Assembly (NCBI RefSeq): GCF_022836475.1
Contig: NZ_BQXH01000002.1
Location: forward strand, 1-64,000
DNA length: 64,000 nucleotides
Origin: Ligilactobacillus pabuli
GTDB lineage: Bacteria > Bacillota > Bacilli > Lactobacillales > Lactobacillaceae
Direction of reading: 5' to 3'
Both the position numbers and the translations under genes were made by a program. Each line of letters begins with the position of its first letter. Within the stretch, counting starts at the first letter, position 1. This document shows positions 38,082 to 46,029 of the stretch, piece after piece. The notes below the pieces were generated by a model that saw nothing but the letters and a program-made list of their open reading frames with translations, searched no databases and was not told the DNA's origin.

Positions 38082-39105
38082 TTTCCTCTTCTACTTCTTC
38101 GGCCACTCGATCGGCCTTAAATTTAATGTGGGCACTTTGCCGCAACTCATACAAGACCTTATTGACTTGCACTGCATAAGCGAGCCAGTCTTCTTCCAGT
38201 TGTTTGGCATCATTAGAGCCCTTATCGTTCAAAACATCCGCAAATTCATTGGCTTCTGCGAGCATTGGATTTTCAGCTTGCGGTACTGACAAGAGAGTCT
38301 TATTCCCAGCACCATCGTCCAAGTAAACTTCATTTAAGTCACTGGAGTGGTCCATCCGGATTGTTTCTTTCAAACCATAGATCTCGCCTGGCAAATATGA
38401 GTTCACATTTTTTGCAAGATTCAAAGTGACATCAAAGCCGTTATAGTGCAAAATAGCGACCCCTTTGCCATCAACGCCGGTAGTTAACATGGTAGCGTGA
38501 TATTCGGCAGAACCCGGCATCCCAAACCACACGATTGCATCATACACCAGGTAAACACCCAGATCTTGGACACAGCCGCCAGAAAAGTCCGGTGAAAAAA
38601 TGTTAGGTTCCTCGCCATTTAAGACTGCATCGTAGCGAGATGAGTACTTAGCGTAGGTCAAAGTTGCGCCCTGCACAACATTTAAACCTTCGACGGCTTT
38701 GGTAACGGCTCTAAAGTTTGGCTCATGGACATGGCGTGCCGCTTCAAATAAGAAGGTGTCTGGGTTTTGGTCTAGCAACCGTTGTAATTGTTTCATTTCA
38801 AACGGGTTGGAGCAAGCAGGTTTCTCAACGATCACATCTTTGCCTGCAAGAATAGCTTGTTTGGCCTGTTCGAAGTGCAGACTGTTGGGTGAGGCGATAT
38901 AGACCGTGTCAAAACTCCCTTGGGCAAAAAAGTCATCCAAGTTATCAAAAAATTCGGAAGTACTTGCGAATTTATCGCCAAACTGATTAGCTTTTTCGAG
39001 TGTCCGAGAATAAACGGCGGTGAGTTCCCACTTCCCGGTTTCATGGGCAGCGTGCACGAATTGTTCAGTGATCCAATTAGTACCAATAATACCAAGTTTT
39101 AACAT
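38068..39105 (-). CDS. Gfo/Idh/MocA family oxidoreductase
   Basis: A 345-residue NAD(P)-dependent oxidoreductase. The N-terminal Rossmann fold begins MLKLGIIGTNWITEQFVHAA. DTVYIASPNSLHFEQAKQAILAGKDVIVEKPACSN (near 90-123) contains the EKP motif whose lysine is part of the catalytic site. The C-terminal substrate domain includes GGCVQDLGVYLVYDAI with the usual Asp-x3-Tyr arrangement. Substrate is unknown. The acidic tail (VAEEVEEENDES) overlaps the helicase gene start, so the two are coupled. Structured repeats lie directly upstream. Confidence 0.88.
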   Translation of the reverse strand: MLKLGIIGTNWITEQFVHAAHETGKWELTAVYSRTLEKANQFGDKFASTSEFFDNLDDFFAQGSFDTVYIASPNSLHFEQAKQAILAGKDVIVEKPACSNPFEMKQLQRLLDQNPDTFLFEAARHVHEPNFRAVTKAVEGLNVVQGATLTYAKYSSRYDAVLNGEEPNIFSPDFSGGCVQDLGVYLVYDAIVWFGMPGSAEYHATMLTTGVDGKGVAILHYNGFDVTLNLAKNVNSYLPGEIYGLKETIRMDHSSDLNEVYLDDGAGNKTLLSVPQAENPMLAEANEFADVLNDKGSNDAKQLEEDWLAYAVQVNKVLYELRQSAHIKFKADRVAEEVEEENDES

Positions 39106-39123
39106 GAAATCAGCCTCCTAAAG

Positions 39124-39495
39124 ATAACAGAGCGGAGTGAAACGGTTAGAAAGTGAGCACCATCGGAACCTAGGGACTAATGCGGTCTTGGCATTGGTTC
39201 CTGGGTTTGGATGGGCGGAGCTTTCTGTTTCACGCAGCTCGACTACGATAACAGAGCGGAGTGAGGCGGTTAAGAGACGAGCATTATCGTAACCTGGCCT
39301 TGAATGCGTATTTGGCATTGAAGGTCAGGTTGGGATAAGTGGAATCTCTTGCCTCACGCAGCTTGACTACGATAACAGAGCGGAGAGAAACGGGAGCAAG
39401 CGAGCACGATTTGAGCCTGGTCTTTAATGCGTTTTCGGCATTGAAGACTGGGCAGGAATCGGCGGAACTTGCTGTTTCTCGGAGCTCGACTACGA
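39124..39495 (+). repeat. Structured ~123-bp repeats, array 2 (three tandem units)
   Basis: Three head-to-tail units (about 39124-39245, 39246-39369, 39370-39495), each starting GATAACAGAGCGGAG and ending AGCTCGACTAC or AGCTTGACTAC. Basal arms differ but stay paired: GTGAAAC/GTTTCAC, GTGAGGC/GCCTCAC, GAGAAAC/GTTTCTC. Second arms do too: AGAAAG/CTTTCT, AAGAGA/TCTCTT, AGCAAG/CTTGCT. The apical stem AATGC/GCATT is constant. They lie in the spacer between the Gfo/Idh gene and the doxX-like gene. The rest of that spacer (39496-39735) holds no gene I can support. Confidence 0.9.
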
Positions 39496-39735
39496 TAACT
39501 CTAATCGTCACGACCATGAGCTGTGTTTCACTCAACGGCTCGCAACACAACATCATTTGCTTACCCCTATTCTACCAGAAACCGCCTGCCACGTATAACA
39601 TCCGAGCCATTTTTCTTGAGAAAACTCTTTTCTGCTGCTGATGTCTACTTTGTCTCCATTCACGGACATAGTCTACCCGACCTGGTCCACTTCGATTTCC
39701 GCAAACAACCAATATTTTTACCCAGAATTTGGCGC

Positions 39736-39770
39736 AAAAAAAGAAGCACAGCCAACAGTGTGCTTCTTTC
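39736..39770 (-). terminator. Terminator of the doxX-like gene
   Basis: On the minus strand AAGAAGCACA pairs with TGTGCTTCTT, followed by TTTTT. Confidence 0.93.
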
Positions 39771-39778
39771 ATCATTAC

Positions 39779-40135
39779 TTAGAATCTAGTAACAGCGATT
39801 ATGATCAGTAAAATCAAAATTGTGGTAGTAAAACCAAAGCTTTGATATTCCTTATAACGTAAGTGAGTGAACATCGCACCTAACATCACGATACCCAGAC
39901 CAACTGCCGCCCATGCTGTCAAGACAGGCAAAATGTTTAATGCTTGTGGCAAGATCAAGCCGATAGCGCCTAATAGTTCCGCTGTCCCGATAAATTTGAT
40001 GAAACTCCCTGATTCCAAGTGGTCCATCTTTTTCAATTCGTCTTCCTTCTTATTGTACTGGAAGGTCTTAGAAAAACCTGAGTTTAAGAATAATAGTGCT
40101 AATAATACTTGTAAGATCCATGCTATAATATTCAT
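39779..40135 (-). CDS. DoxX family membrane protein
   Basis: A 118-residue protein with four hydrophobic helices, starting MNIIAWILQVLLALLFLNSGFSKTF. The LNSGFSKTFQY and IKFIGTAELLGAIGLILPQ segments are characteristic of the DoxX/DoxD-like family. Members are associated with thiol or redox stress in other bacteria, but no function is assigned here. A decayed TetR-type gene lies directly upstream, which may once have regulated it. Confidence 0.85.
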   Translation of the reverse strand: MNIIAWILQVLLALLFLNSGFSKTFQYNKKEDELKKMDHLESGSFIKFIGTAELLGAIGLILPQALNILPVLTAWAAVGLGIVMLGAMFTHLRYKEYQSFGFTTTILILLIIIAVTRF

Positions 40136-40239
40136 CTTAATTTCCTCTTCTCTTTCGTTTACTTACTAATAGTAAGTCAAATCTTTTAAGAAAGCAAGCA
40201 TTTTTTAAACTTTTTCAATCATCAACGCTTTCCCTACTA

Positions 40240-40665
40240 ACTTTAACGCTCTGGCACATCATTGATTTGCAGTAATTGCTCGGTAATTTGAATCAATTTT
40301 TCCAGTGAGACTCGCTGGGCTGGTGCTTGTTGGTGCCAAGCAACTAACACTTGTTGTAAGCCACCAGCGACAAACGGATCAGAGTAGACAGAATATTTTT
40401 GCTCGGGCAGCTGTTGATTCTGCCGTAAGATCCTCATATATCGTAAAGATGACTAGATCAAAATATTGAGTAATCCATTATCTAGCAACGCATCAAAAAA
40501 AGTTTGATGTTCCGCATAAATTTTAAAATATAACTCAACCTAAACATGCAGCGTCGCCTGGCGTTCCTGTTGCAACTGTGCTTGATAGCCAGCACAAGTT
40601 AAATCCAACTGATACTGCAAAACCTCTTCAAGTGTAGAAAAAGCCGCCCCATCGCTGAGCCGACT
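40240..40665 (-). pseudogene. Decayed TetR-family regulator (C-terminal part)
   Basis: One minus-strand frame reads through a TetR-like C-terminal ligand domain: GAAFSTLEEVLQYQL, then VELYFKIYAEHQTFFDALLDN, then YSVYSDPFVAGGLQQVLVAW, ending INDVPER. It is interrupted by two in-frame TAG codons (40540-40542 and 40453-40455), and the helix-turn-helix half is missing. Family assignment rests on the general pattern of TetR C-domains in lactobacilli, so it is moderate. That it is broken is certain. Confidence 0.7.
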
Positions 40666-40712
40666 TTACCTGATATCTCAAAAATTTAAATACTGCTTTC
40701 ACTAACAGACTT

Positions 40713-41600
40713 TTACTTTTGAACGACCTTTCCATCTGGGTTCATCTTAACTTGCATCTGGTGAACACTGTAGTAACCAAGTTTATCTAACAAACCTTTT
40801 TGAACTTTGTCAGACAAGACATACTTCAGTAAGGCTTTGGCCGTTCCTTTCGGTTGCCCCTTAGTATACATATGCTCATAGGACCAAATCTTCCACTGGT
40901 TAGTGGCAACATTTTTATAAGTTGGTTTAACATGGTCGATTGCTAGTTCCTGCAGATCGTCGTTCACATATGAAAAGGCCAAGTAGCTAATGGCACCTGG
41001 TGTTTGCGCCACAATTTTTTGGACCGTCCCGTTAGAGTCTTGTTCTTGGGCATTCAAAGCCTTATCGCCAGCTTTAAAGACCGCATTTTCAAAGGTTGCG
41101 CGGGTCCCAGAACCTTGTGCCCGGTTGATCACAGTAATTTTTTGATCCTTACCGCCAACTTGTTTCCAGTTAGTGACTTTACCAGTCATGATCTGTCGCA
41201 ACTGCTCCATGGAAATATCTTTAACCCCAACACCCGGATGAACGACAGGGACCATCCCTACCACCGCGACCTGGTGATCCACTAACTGTTTCGGCTTAAT
41301 GCCAGACTGTTGTTCCGCAAAAATATCTGAATTTCCAATTTGCACGGCACCGGACTGAACCTGACTCAAACCAGTCCCTGAACCGCCGCCTTGAACTGTG
41401 ATATTGGCACCTGGATGATCACTTTCAAACTGACTCGCTGCTTTTTCAACTAACGGCTGCAGTGCCGTCGAACCAACGATCGTCACCTTTTCCGCCTTTT
41501 TCGTGTTGCTTTCGCCAGAGGTCTGCTTGCCGCCGCAAGCCACTAGAGTCAATCCTAGTACAGTGGTCATGAAACCTAATAGTAATTTATTCTTTTTCAT
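40713..41600 (-). CDS. pstS: Phosphate ABC transporter substrate-binding lipoprotein (PstS)
   Basis: A 295-residue lipoprotein. The signal peptide ends in a lipobox (GLTLVACGG, Cys22). The PBP-like domain contains GSTALQPLVEKAASQFE, the phosphate-binding loops NITVQGGGSGTGLSQVQSGAVQIGNSDIF and INRAQGSGTRATFENAVF, and a final KGLLDKLGYYSV. It binds phosphate outside the cell for a PstCAB permease, but no pstC, pstA, pstB or phoU gene is in this window, so it is an orphan locus. Structured repeats occupy the region upstream. Confidence 0.92.
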   Translation of the reverse strand: MKKNKLLLGFMTTVLGLTLVACGGKQTSGESNTKKAEKVTIVGSTALQPLVEKAASQFESDHPGANITVQGGGSGTGLSQVQSGAVQIGNSDIFAEQQSGIKPKQLVDHQVAVVGMVPVVHPGVGVKDISMEQLRQIMTGKVTNWKQVGGKDQKITVINRAQGSGTRATFENAVFKAGDKALNAQEQDSNGTVQKIVAQTPGAISYLAFSYVNDDLQELAIDHVKPTYKNVATNQWKIWSYEHMYTKGQPKGTAKALLKYVLSDKVQKGLLDKLGYYSVHQMQVKMNPDGKVVQK

Positions 41601-41739
41601 CAGTCACCCTTCTTTAACTGCTTATTTTCTAACTGTCTTTAGAATAAACTGTCAACGTAACAACTGAATGCTGGTTGTGTAAAGAATCAGTAAAGTTTGA
41701 GCGAGAAGTGATTTTTAGCCGAGCTTCTGAGGTGGTTCT

Positions 41740-41982
41740 TAGTCGAGCTACTCAAAGCAACTCCTTCCGCCTATCCAAGTCCACTCCTCGATGCTAAGGT
41801 CGCATTGAGGGCCGACCTCCGATATGCTCGGGAGCTAACCGCTTTGCTCCGCTCTGTTTTTTTAGTCGAGCTGCATGAGGCAAGAGATTCCGCTTATCCC
41901 GACCCATCCTACAATGCCAAGTACACATTCAAGGCTAGGTCACGATAATGCTCAGCTCTTAACCGCCTCTCTCCGCTCTGTT
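41740..41982 (-). repeat. Structured ~123-bp repeats, array 3 (two units, minus orientation)
   Basis: Two units read on the minus strand, about 41864-41982 and 41740-41862. The first has GAGAGGC/GCCTCAT and AAGAG/CTCTT arms, the second CAAAGC/GCTTTG and AGCTCC/GGAGTT arms with an altered apical stem CCTCAATGC/GCATCGAGG that remains paired. They fill the pstS-DUF4828 gene spacer, whose remaining part shows an AAAGCGCTTT palindrome at 41994-42003. Confidence 0.85.
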
Positions 41983-42151
41983 TTTATATAATTAAAGCGC
42001 TTTATAAACACAAAATGATTGCAAAGTTTCACTAATGTTTCAAATTGGTCTAATTCCGTTTAAATCAAGGTTCTTCACTGTTTTTCTCTCAAAGATGGTG
42101 GTATATTTAAAAGTATAGGAATTTAACGAATAGCAGAAAGAAGGACACACG

Positions 42152-42526
42152 ATGAGAGCGATCCGCTTCGGTCAACGGAAGAGAAAAATGCATAAACCAT
42201 TCGCAAAACTTTTTCATTCCGATAAGAAGCAACTGAATAATCAAGCACCTTTAGCTCAGATTTACGCCGGTGACTGGCAATTTACCGATGAAAACAATTT
42301 TCGGGTACATCACCTACATATCAAGTCAGACCTTGCAATCGCTTTAGACAAACGTGCGCTTCCTGGCTCAGTCTTACGTTTAAGCGAACGTGAACTAGTT
42401 TTCTTAGATACCTACGGCTACCATTTACGCATCGATGCCATCGATGGTCACCCGATCAGTGTCTATGATGAAGCAGATAACCGCGTTTACCAGCTCTCAC
42501 CTTGTGACTCCAGTTCAAAAGACTAA
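42152..42526 (+). CDS. DUF4828 family protein
   Basis: A 124-residue protein with a basic N-terminus (MRAIRFGQRKRKMHKPFAKLF) and a beta-rich body (IYAGDWQFTDENNFRVHHLHIKSDLAIALD, VFLDTYGYHLRIDAIDG, YDEADNRVYQL). The pattern matches DUF4828, a lactobacillar family without known function. The start follows GAAAGAAGGACACACG. It ends at a strong terminator. Confidence 0.75.
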   Translation: MRAIRFGQRKRKMHKPFAKLFHSDKKQLNNQAPLAQIYAGDWQFTDENNFRVHHLHIKSDLAIALDKRALPGSVLRLSERELVFLDTYGYHLRIDAIDGHPISVYDEADNRVYQLSPCDSSSKD

Positions 42527-42532
42527 ACTCAA

Positions 42533-42564
42533 CACTTGACCTGTAACCATGGCCAAGTTTTTTT
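42533..42564 (+). terminator. Terminator of the DUF4828 gene
   Basis: ACTTGACC pairs with GGCCAAGT, followed by TTTTTTT. Confidence 0.85.
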
Positions 42565-42793
42565 GTCCAAAAAAATAAGACAGCCCCAGGAGCAAAGGGA
42601 TTCTCGGCCTAACGCCTTACTCCCACTCGGGAACCCAGCTTTCTTCCTTCTCAAGCTATCTTCAATAGTGTTATCTAATCCGTGATGGAATAGATCAATC
42701 GAGTTATTTAAATGCAAATTTTCAAGTTCCTCTTTAATTTAATCTTTTTCATATTTGAAGCCGGATGTTATCTACCAACTTGCAGGGTTCAGC
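42565..42793. other. Intergenic, no supported gene
   Basis: A minus-strand open frame of 62 codons crosses this spacer but has no ribosome binding site or recognisable homology. It could be debris. Nothing else is visible. Confidence 0.35.
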
Positions 42794-42865
42794 TTGGAAT
42801 TTTGACAAAGAAAGCGCTATAATAAAGGCAAGTTAACCGACAACTCGTCGGTTCATAAAAGGAGG
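42794..42865 (+). promoter_or_regulatory. Promoter and RBS of the Sm/Hfq-like gene
   Basis: TTGGAA (42794-42799), 18 bp, TATAAT (42818-42823), then GGAGG (42861-42865) eight bases before ATG 42874. A perfect TTGACA at 42802-42807 is only 10 bp from the -10 and so is not its normal -35. GAAAGCGCT over the spacer looks partly like a cre site. Confidence 0.6.
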
Positions 42866-42873
42866 TTTTATGT

Positions 42874-43065
42874 ATGGCAGAAACAATGGATCCACATACA
42901 GCAGAAAAACTTGGTCTTCCAAAACCAACGACGATCAAATTGATCAATGGTGAAATCATCAAGGGCACCCTCACAATGGTTAAACCAAAACGCATCGTAG
43001 TCGATTGCGAAGATGGTCGGACACTGAAGATTTTCAAACACTCCATCGTCTATTACGAAGACTAA
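42874..43065 (+). CDS. 63-residue protein with an Sm/Hfq-like pattern
   Basis: No family is recalled for it directly. After about 17 residues (MAETMDPHTAEKLGLPK) the sequence runs IKLINGEIIKGTLTMVKP, KRIVVDCEDG, LKIFKHSIVYYED. This tracks the Hfq order of beta strands: an L-x-N-G-x4-G first motif (compare YLVNGIKLQGQI), a central VV/VLL strand, then a K-H-x-I second motif (compare YKHAIS). Length is near that of the Hfq core. Lactobacillales generally lack a recognised Hfq, so this could be a diverged RNA-binding Sm protein. The start is certain (GGAGG, eight bases). It is monocistronic. Fold is inferred from pattern only. Confidence 0.6.
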   Translation: MAETMDPHTAEKLGLPKPTTIKLINGEIIKGTLTMVKPKRIVVDCEDGRTLKIFKHSIVYYED

Positions 43066-43146
43066 CCTTATATTTTATATGGTCATCAAGCTCAGGTATC
43101 ATTGAGCTTGATGACCTTGTTGTTCTAACTTCAAAATATCTAATAA

Positions 43147-43540
43147 GGGACCTTAGATCTGCTAAAAATTAGCCAAACCTTTTTGGATACATTTGCCTCA
43201 GTTAATCCCACGACTATTATGCAAGCCTACTTAGATGAGTCATATAGTACTGAAAAACTGCCCTCTGAACTACAAGAACCAGACTTTTTCTTCTTTTTTG
43301 CAGTTTCTGAAAAAATGTTCCAGGATTCCTTGGAGGTCAAATGGATTTATGTTCAAAAGGAGTATAAACATCAAGGAATTGGAACCAAGCTATTTCAAAA
43401 GGTTGCTTTGGTTAGGTGTTTGGGAACATCAGCAACCAGCCCACTAATTTCATCATCAATTGAATTATGCACAAATTGGAGACCAGGTTTTCCCAGCCGT
43501 TCCACTTGCTATTTTGCTTCTTTTAAGCTACTATAATTAA
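43147..43540 (+). pseudogene. Decayed GNAT acetyltransferase
   Basis: Pieces of one GNAT protein in two frames. Frame one has LLKISQTFLDTFASVNP, ESYSTEKLPSELQ and, after a jump, LEVKWIYVQKEYKHQGIGTKLFQKV (the acetyl-CoA loop). The next frame then continues LLWLGVWEHQQPAH with the C-terminal pattern. The N-terminus, a middle segment and the reading frame are all lost. Confidence 0.8.
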
Positions 43541-43950
43541 TTGAAAAGGGACTAACGAGTGCAAGTCGTCAGTCCCGAGCGTGATTTGAATGATCAGAGG
43601 TAAAGCTAATCTTGATGGTTAGCTTTTTTTATTATCGCGTATGCTTTAGCACAGCTTAACACAAATTGTGCCAGAGCTACGATAACAAATGCTAGGCTAA
43701 TTCCCCTAACCCCCGATCTTATCCTAATTAACAAGGCCCTCACCTCGATGATTTGAAATTGTTGAGGGGTGGACGACCATGTCATCTCACTAAGCCTTTC
43801 CCGCTAGGAGCGACCTAACTTGAAAAAGCCTAAGTTAATTATAACGCTTACTTTTCAATTAAAGTAGCCTTTTTTGCGCTGATTTTGCCTGAAAAGCCAG
43901 TGCTTTTTGGTAAACAAGCAGGTTTTCCCCCGTTAGCTCACTTAGTTCGT
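43541..43950. other. Intergenic with hairpins, no gene
   Basis: Contains a terminator-like hairpin near 43610-43632 (AAAGCTAA / TTAGCTTT plus T run), probably once ending the acetyltransferase gene, and a longer inverted repeat near 43738-43777 (CCCTCA / TGAGGGG). No reading frame is convincing. Confidence 0.4.
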
Positions 43951-43955
43951 ATTAG

Positions 43956-43983
43956 TTGTAATCGCTTTCACTGATGCTATAAT
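43956..43983 (+). promoter_or_regulatory. Promoter with consensus cre site
   Basis: TTGTAA (43956-43961) and TATAAT (43978-43983) are 16 bp apart. TGTAATCGCTTTCA (43957-43970) matches the cre consensus TGWAANCGNTNNCA at every defined position and overlaps the -35. CcpA with HPr-Ser46-phosphate should repress this operon on glucose. Confidence 0.88.
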
Positions 43984-44038
43984 TAATGTGAAGTGTTTCA
44001 TAATCTGTTGCGTATTACACGATAAGGAGGAAATACCC

Positions 44039-45007
44039 ATGACAGAAAATCGAGTCTGTTCTATTTTAGGCATCAAATCCCCCATTATTTCCGCAGCAAT
44101 GTGGGGTTTGACCAACGCAGAAATGGTCGCGGCCATTAGTGAAAATGGCGGTTTAGGTATTTTAGGACCGATGCCTGGCCAGAAATTTAGCGGCAACTTA
44201 GGCGAAGCTAGTGAAAATATGCGCACCCAAATTCAGCGGGTCCGCACCCTCACCGACAAGCCGTTTGGCGTCAACTTGATCCCCGACAACAGTGGTCAAA
44301 ATTCAGGGATCTCCAGTGACCTCTTTGAAGCCTATCTCAATGTAATGATCGCAGAAAAAGTACCCGTTGCCCTAGTCGTCGGCTCACTCAACAACAAGAC
44401 CTTTTTCCAGAAATTAACTGACCACCACATCAAGATCATTTACCGCCCCAACACCGCTGACCCACGTCTGATCAAACCCGCTGAGGAATTAGGCGTTGAC
44501 TTGATCATCGCCACTGGATTGGATGAAGGCGGCGGCTTACCCGTGAACGATTGGCTCGCCGGCACCTTCTCGATCGTTCCACGTTTTGTCGACGAAGCTA
44601 CAGTCCCTGTGATTGCTGCTGGTGGGATCACAGATGTCCGGACAGCGACCGCCGCCGTTGCATTAGGCGCTGAAGGTCTCTATGTTGGGACCCGCTTTTT
44701 AGCGTCGGATGAAAGTCCTATCCCAACCGACATCAAACAATTGCTGGTACAAACCAACGTGGAAGACTTAATGTATCTACCAGACCCTACCTCAGAAACC
44801 GTTCGCGCGGTCAAGACCCCGTCCCTGCCAGACGTTATCGCACAAATTCAGGCAGGCGAATTAAAAGGGACTGGCGCATTACTGACCGGAATGTTGACTG
44901 GCAACCTGAACACCGGGATGGTAATTGCTGACAATGGTATTTCGCTGATCAAAGAGATCCAACCGATCCAAACTATTATGCAGGAACTGGCCACACCTTT
45001 TAGTTGA
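44039..45007 (+). CDS. FMN-dependent nitronate monooxygenase / enoyl-reductase-like oxidoreductase
   Basis: A 322-residue TIM-barrel flavoprotein starting MTENRVCSILGIKSPIISAAMWGL (ATG after TAAGGAGGAAATACCC). Family marks include AAISENGGLGILGPM, GVNLIPDN and the FMN-phosphate-binding VIAAGGITDVRTATAAVALGAEGLYVGTRFL. This pattern is shared by 2-nitropropane dioxygenase (nitronate monooxygenase) and FabK-like proteins. No fatty-acid genes are adjacent and it sits in a catabolite-controlled pair with an SDR enzyme, so a catabolic or detoxifying role is more likely than FabK. Confidence 0.85.
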   Translation: MTENRVCSILGIKSPIISAAMWGLTNAEMVAAISENGGLGILGPMPGQKFSGNLGEASENMRTQIQRVRTLTDKPFGVNLIPDNSGQNSGISSDLFEAYLNVMIAEKVPVALVVGSLNNKTFFQKLTDHHIKIIYRPNTADPRLIKPAEELGVDLIIATGLDEGGGLPVNDWLAGTFSIVPRFVDEATVPVIAAGGITDVRTATAAVALGAEGLYVGTRFLASDESPIPTDIKQLLVQTNVEDLMYLPDPTSETVRAVKTPSLPDVIAQIQAGELKGTGALLTGMLTGNLNTGMVIADNGISLIKEIQPIQTIMQELATPFS

Positions 45008-45038
45008 CCCGTCAAACTAGCAAAGGAGTATTCACACC

Positions 45039-45929
45039 ATGAAAGATTTTACTGGAAAAGTCGCAGTGATCACAGGGGCAGCCCATGGCTTTGGACGCGA
45101 GATCGCCCGTGCACACAAAATGCGGCTCTTTTTAGCCGACATTGAAGCACCAGCCTTGACGACCGTCACTCAAGAACTGCAGGAACAAGGCGCAGAAGTA
45201 GTGATGCAGCAAACGGATGTGACCGATGAACAAGCTGTCACCGCACTCATCGACGCCGTGATGCAACACTATGGCCAAATTGACCTCGTTGTTAATTCAG
45301 CCGGGATCGCCTTGGGCAACTTTGTTTGGGACTTGCCGACTCGCGACTGGGAATGGATCTTGCACGCCGACTTTCTGAGTCAAGTTTACATCATGAAACG
45401 CGTCATTCCATTAATGTTAAAACAACAAACCCCAGCCGACATCATCAATGTCGCTTCAGTTGGCGGCCTGACTTGTGGCCCAACTCTTTCGGCCTACGCC
45501 GCCGCCAAAGCTGCCAGCATCGCCATGACCGAATCCGTTGCCTATGATTTGCAAGCCATTAAGGCTGACATCCATCTTCACCTCTTTTGTCCGGCCTTCT
45601 ATCAGACCGACTTAGGCCAGTCAGAAAAACGCCGACCCGCTATGTATACAGAGCTGACCGACCCTTACTATCGATCACCCGCCTACAAAGCAGCGCTCAA
45701 GCAGTCTCAGGCTTTCTTAGACCAGGGCGCATCCCTAGAAACGGTCGGACCCGTGATTTTTAAAGGACTGGCAGAAAACACCTTTATGATCACGACCCAC
45801 CAGAAGCTGGCACCTTTTATCGAAGACCGCACTCACAGACACTTAACCGGTCAGCAGCCTAGTCTTGCCTTGTTTAATCAATATTTACCACTGATGGAAG
45901 ATGAACTGCCATCCGACTTATTAGACTAA
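45039..45929 (+). CDS. Short-chain dehydrogenase/reductase
   Basis: A 296-residue SDR. The cofactor motif is VAVITGAAHGFGREIA. The segment that follows (REIARAHKMRLFLADIE) looks a few residues shorter than in typical SDRs, possibly an in-frame deletion in the first helix. Catalytic residues are present: NSAG, Ser in NVASVGGLTCGPTLS, and Y-x3-K in SAYAAAKAAS. It lies 31 bp after the flavin oxidoreductase gene with its own ribosome binding site (AAAGGAGT) and shares its cre-controlled promoter. Substrate is unknown. Confidence 0.88.
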   Translation: MKDFTGKVAVITGAAHGFGREIARAHKMRLFLADIEAPALTTVTQELQEQGAEVVMQQTDVTDEQAVTALIDAVMQHYGQIDLVVNSAGIALGNFVWDLPTRDWEWILHADFLSQVYIMKRVIPLMLKQQTPADIINVASVGGLTCGPTLSAYAAAKAASIAMTESVAYDLQAIKADIHLHLFCPAFYQTDLGQSEKRRPAMYTELTDPYYRSPAYKAALKQSQAFLDQGASLETVGPVIFKGLAENTFMITTHQKLAPFIEDRTHRHLTGQQPSLALFNQYLPLMEDELPSDLLD

Positions 45930-45934
45930 TGACA

Positions 45935-45966
45935 CCCCACGTCACCTCCCTGGCGTGGGCTTTTTT
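45935..45966 (+). terminator. Terminator of the oxidoreductase-SDR operon
   Basis: CCCACG pairs with CGTGGG, followed by CTTTTTT. Confidence 0.85.
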
Positions 45967-45974
45967 CTGCCCAC

Positions 45975-46016
45975 TAAAACAGCGGCTGCCTTCCATTTAG
46001 AAAAGCAGCCGCTGTA
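45975..46016 (-). terminator. Terminator of the fumarate-reductase-type gene
   Basis: On the minus strand ACAGCGGCTGC pairs with GCAGCCGCTGT, followed by TTTAG. Confidence 0.85.
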
Positions 46017-46029
46017 AATTTAAGCTTGT

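Noticed and set aside
39284-39641. Open frames across the structured repeats at 39 kb
   Set aside because: Created by the repeat units themselves. Periodic translated sequence and no RBS.
41994-42003. AAAGCGCTTT palindrome as a cre site
   Set aside because: Outer TG and CA positions of the cre consensus do not match.
42529-42717. 62-codon minus-strand frame between the DUF4828 and Sm-like genes
   Set aside because: No RBS, overlaps the DUF4828 terminator, and no recognisable homology.
42802-42807. TTGACA as -35 of the Sm-like gene
   Set aside because: Only 10 bp from the TATAAT, too close for a sigma-A promoter. TTGGAA at 18 bp fits better.
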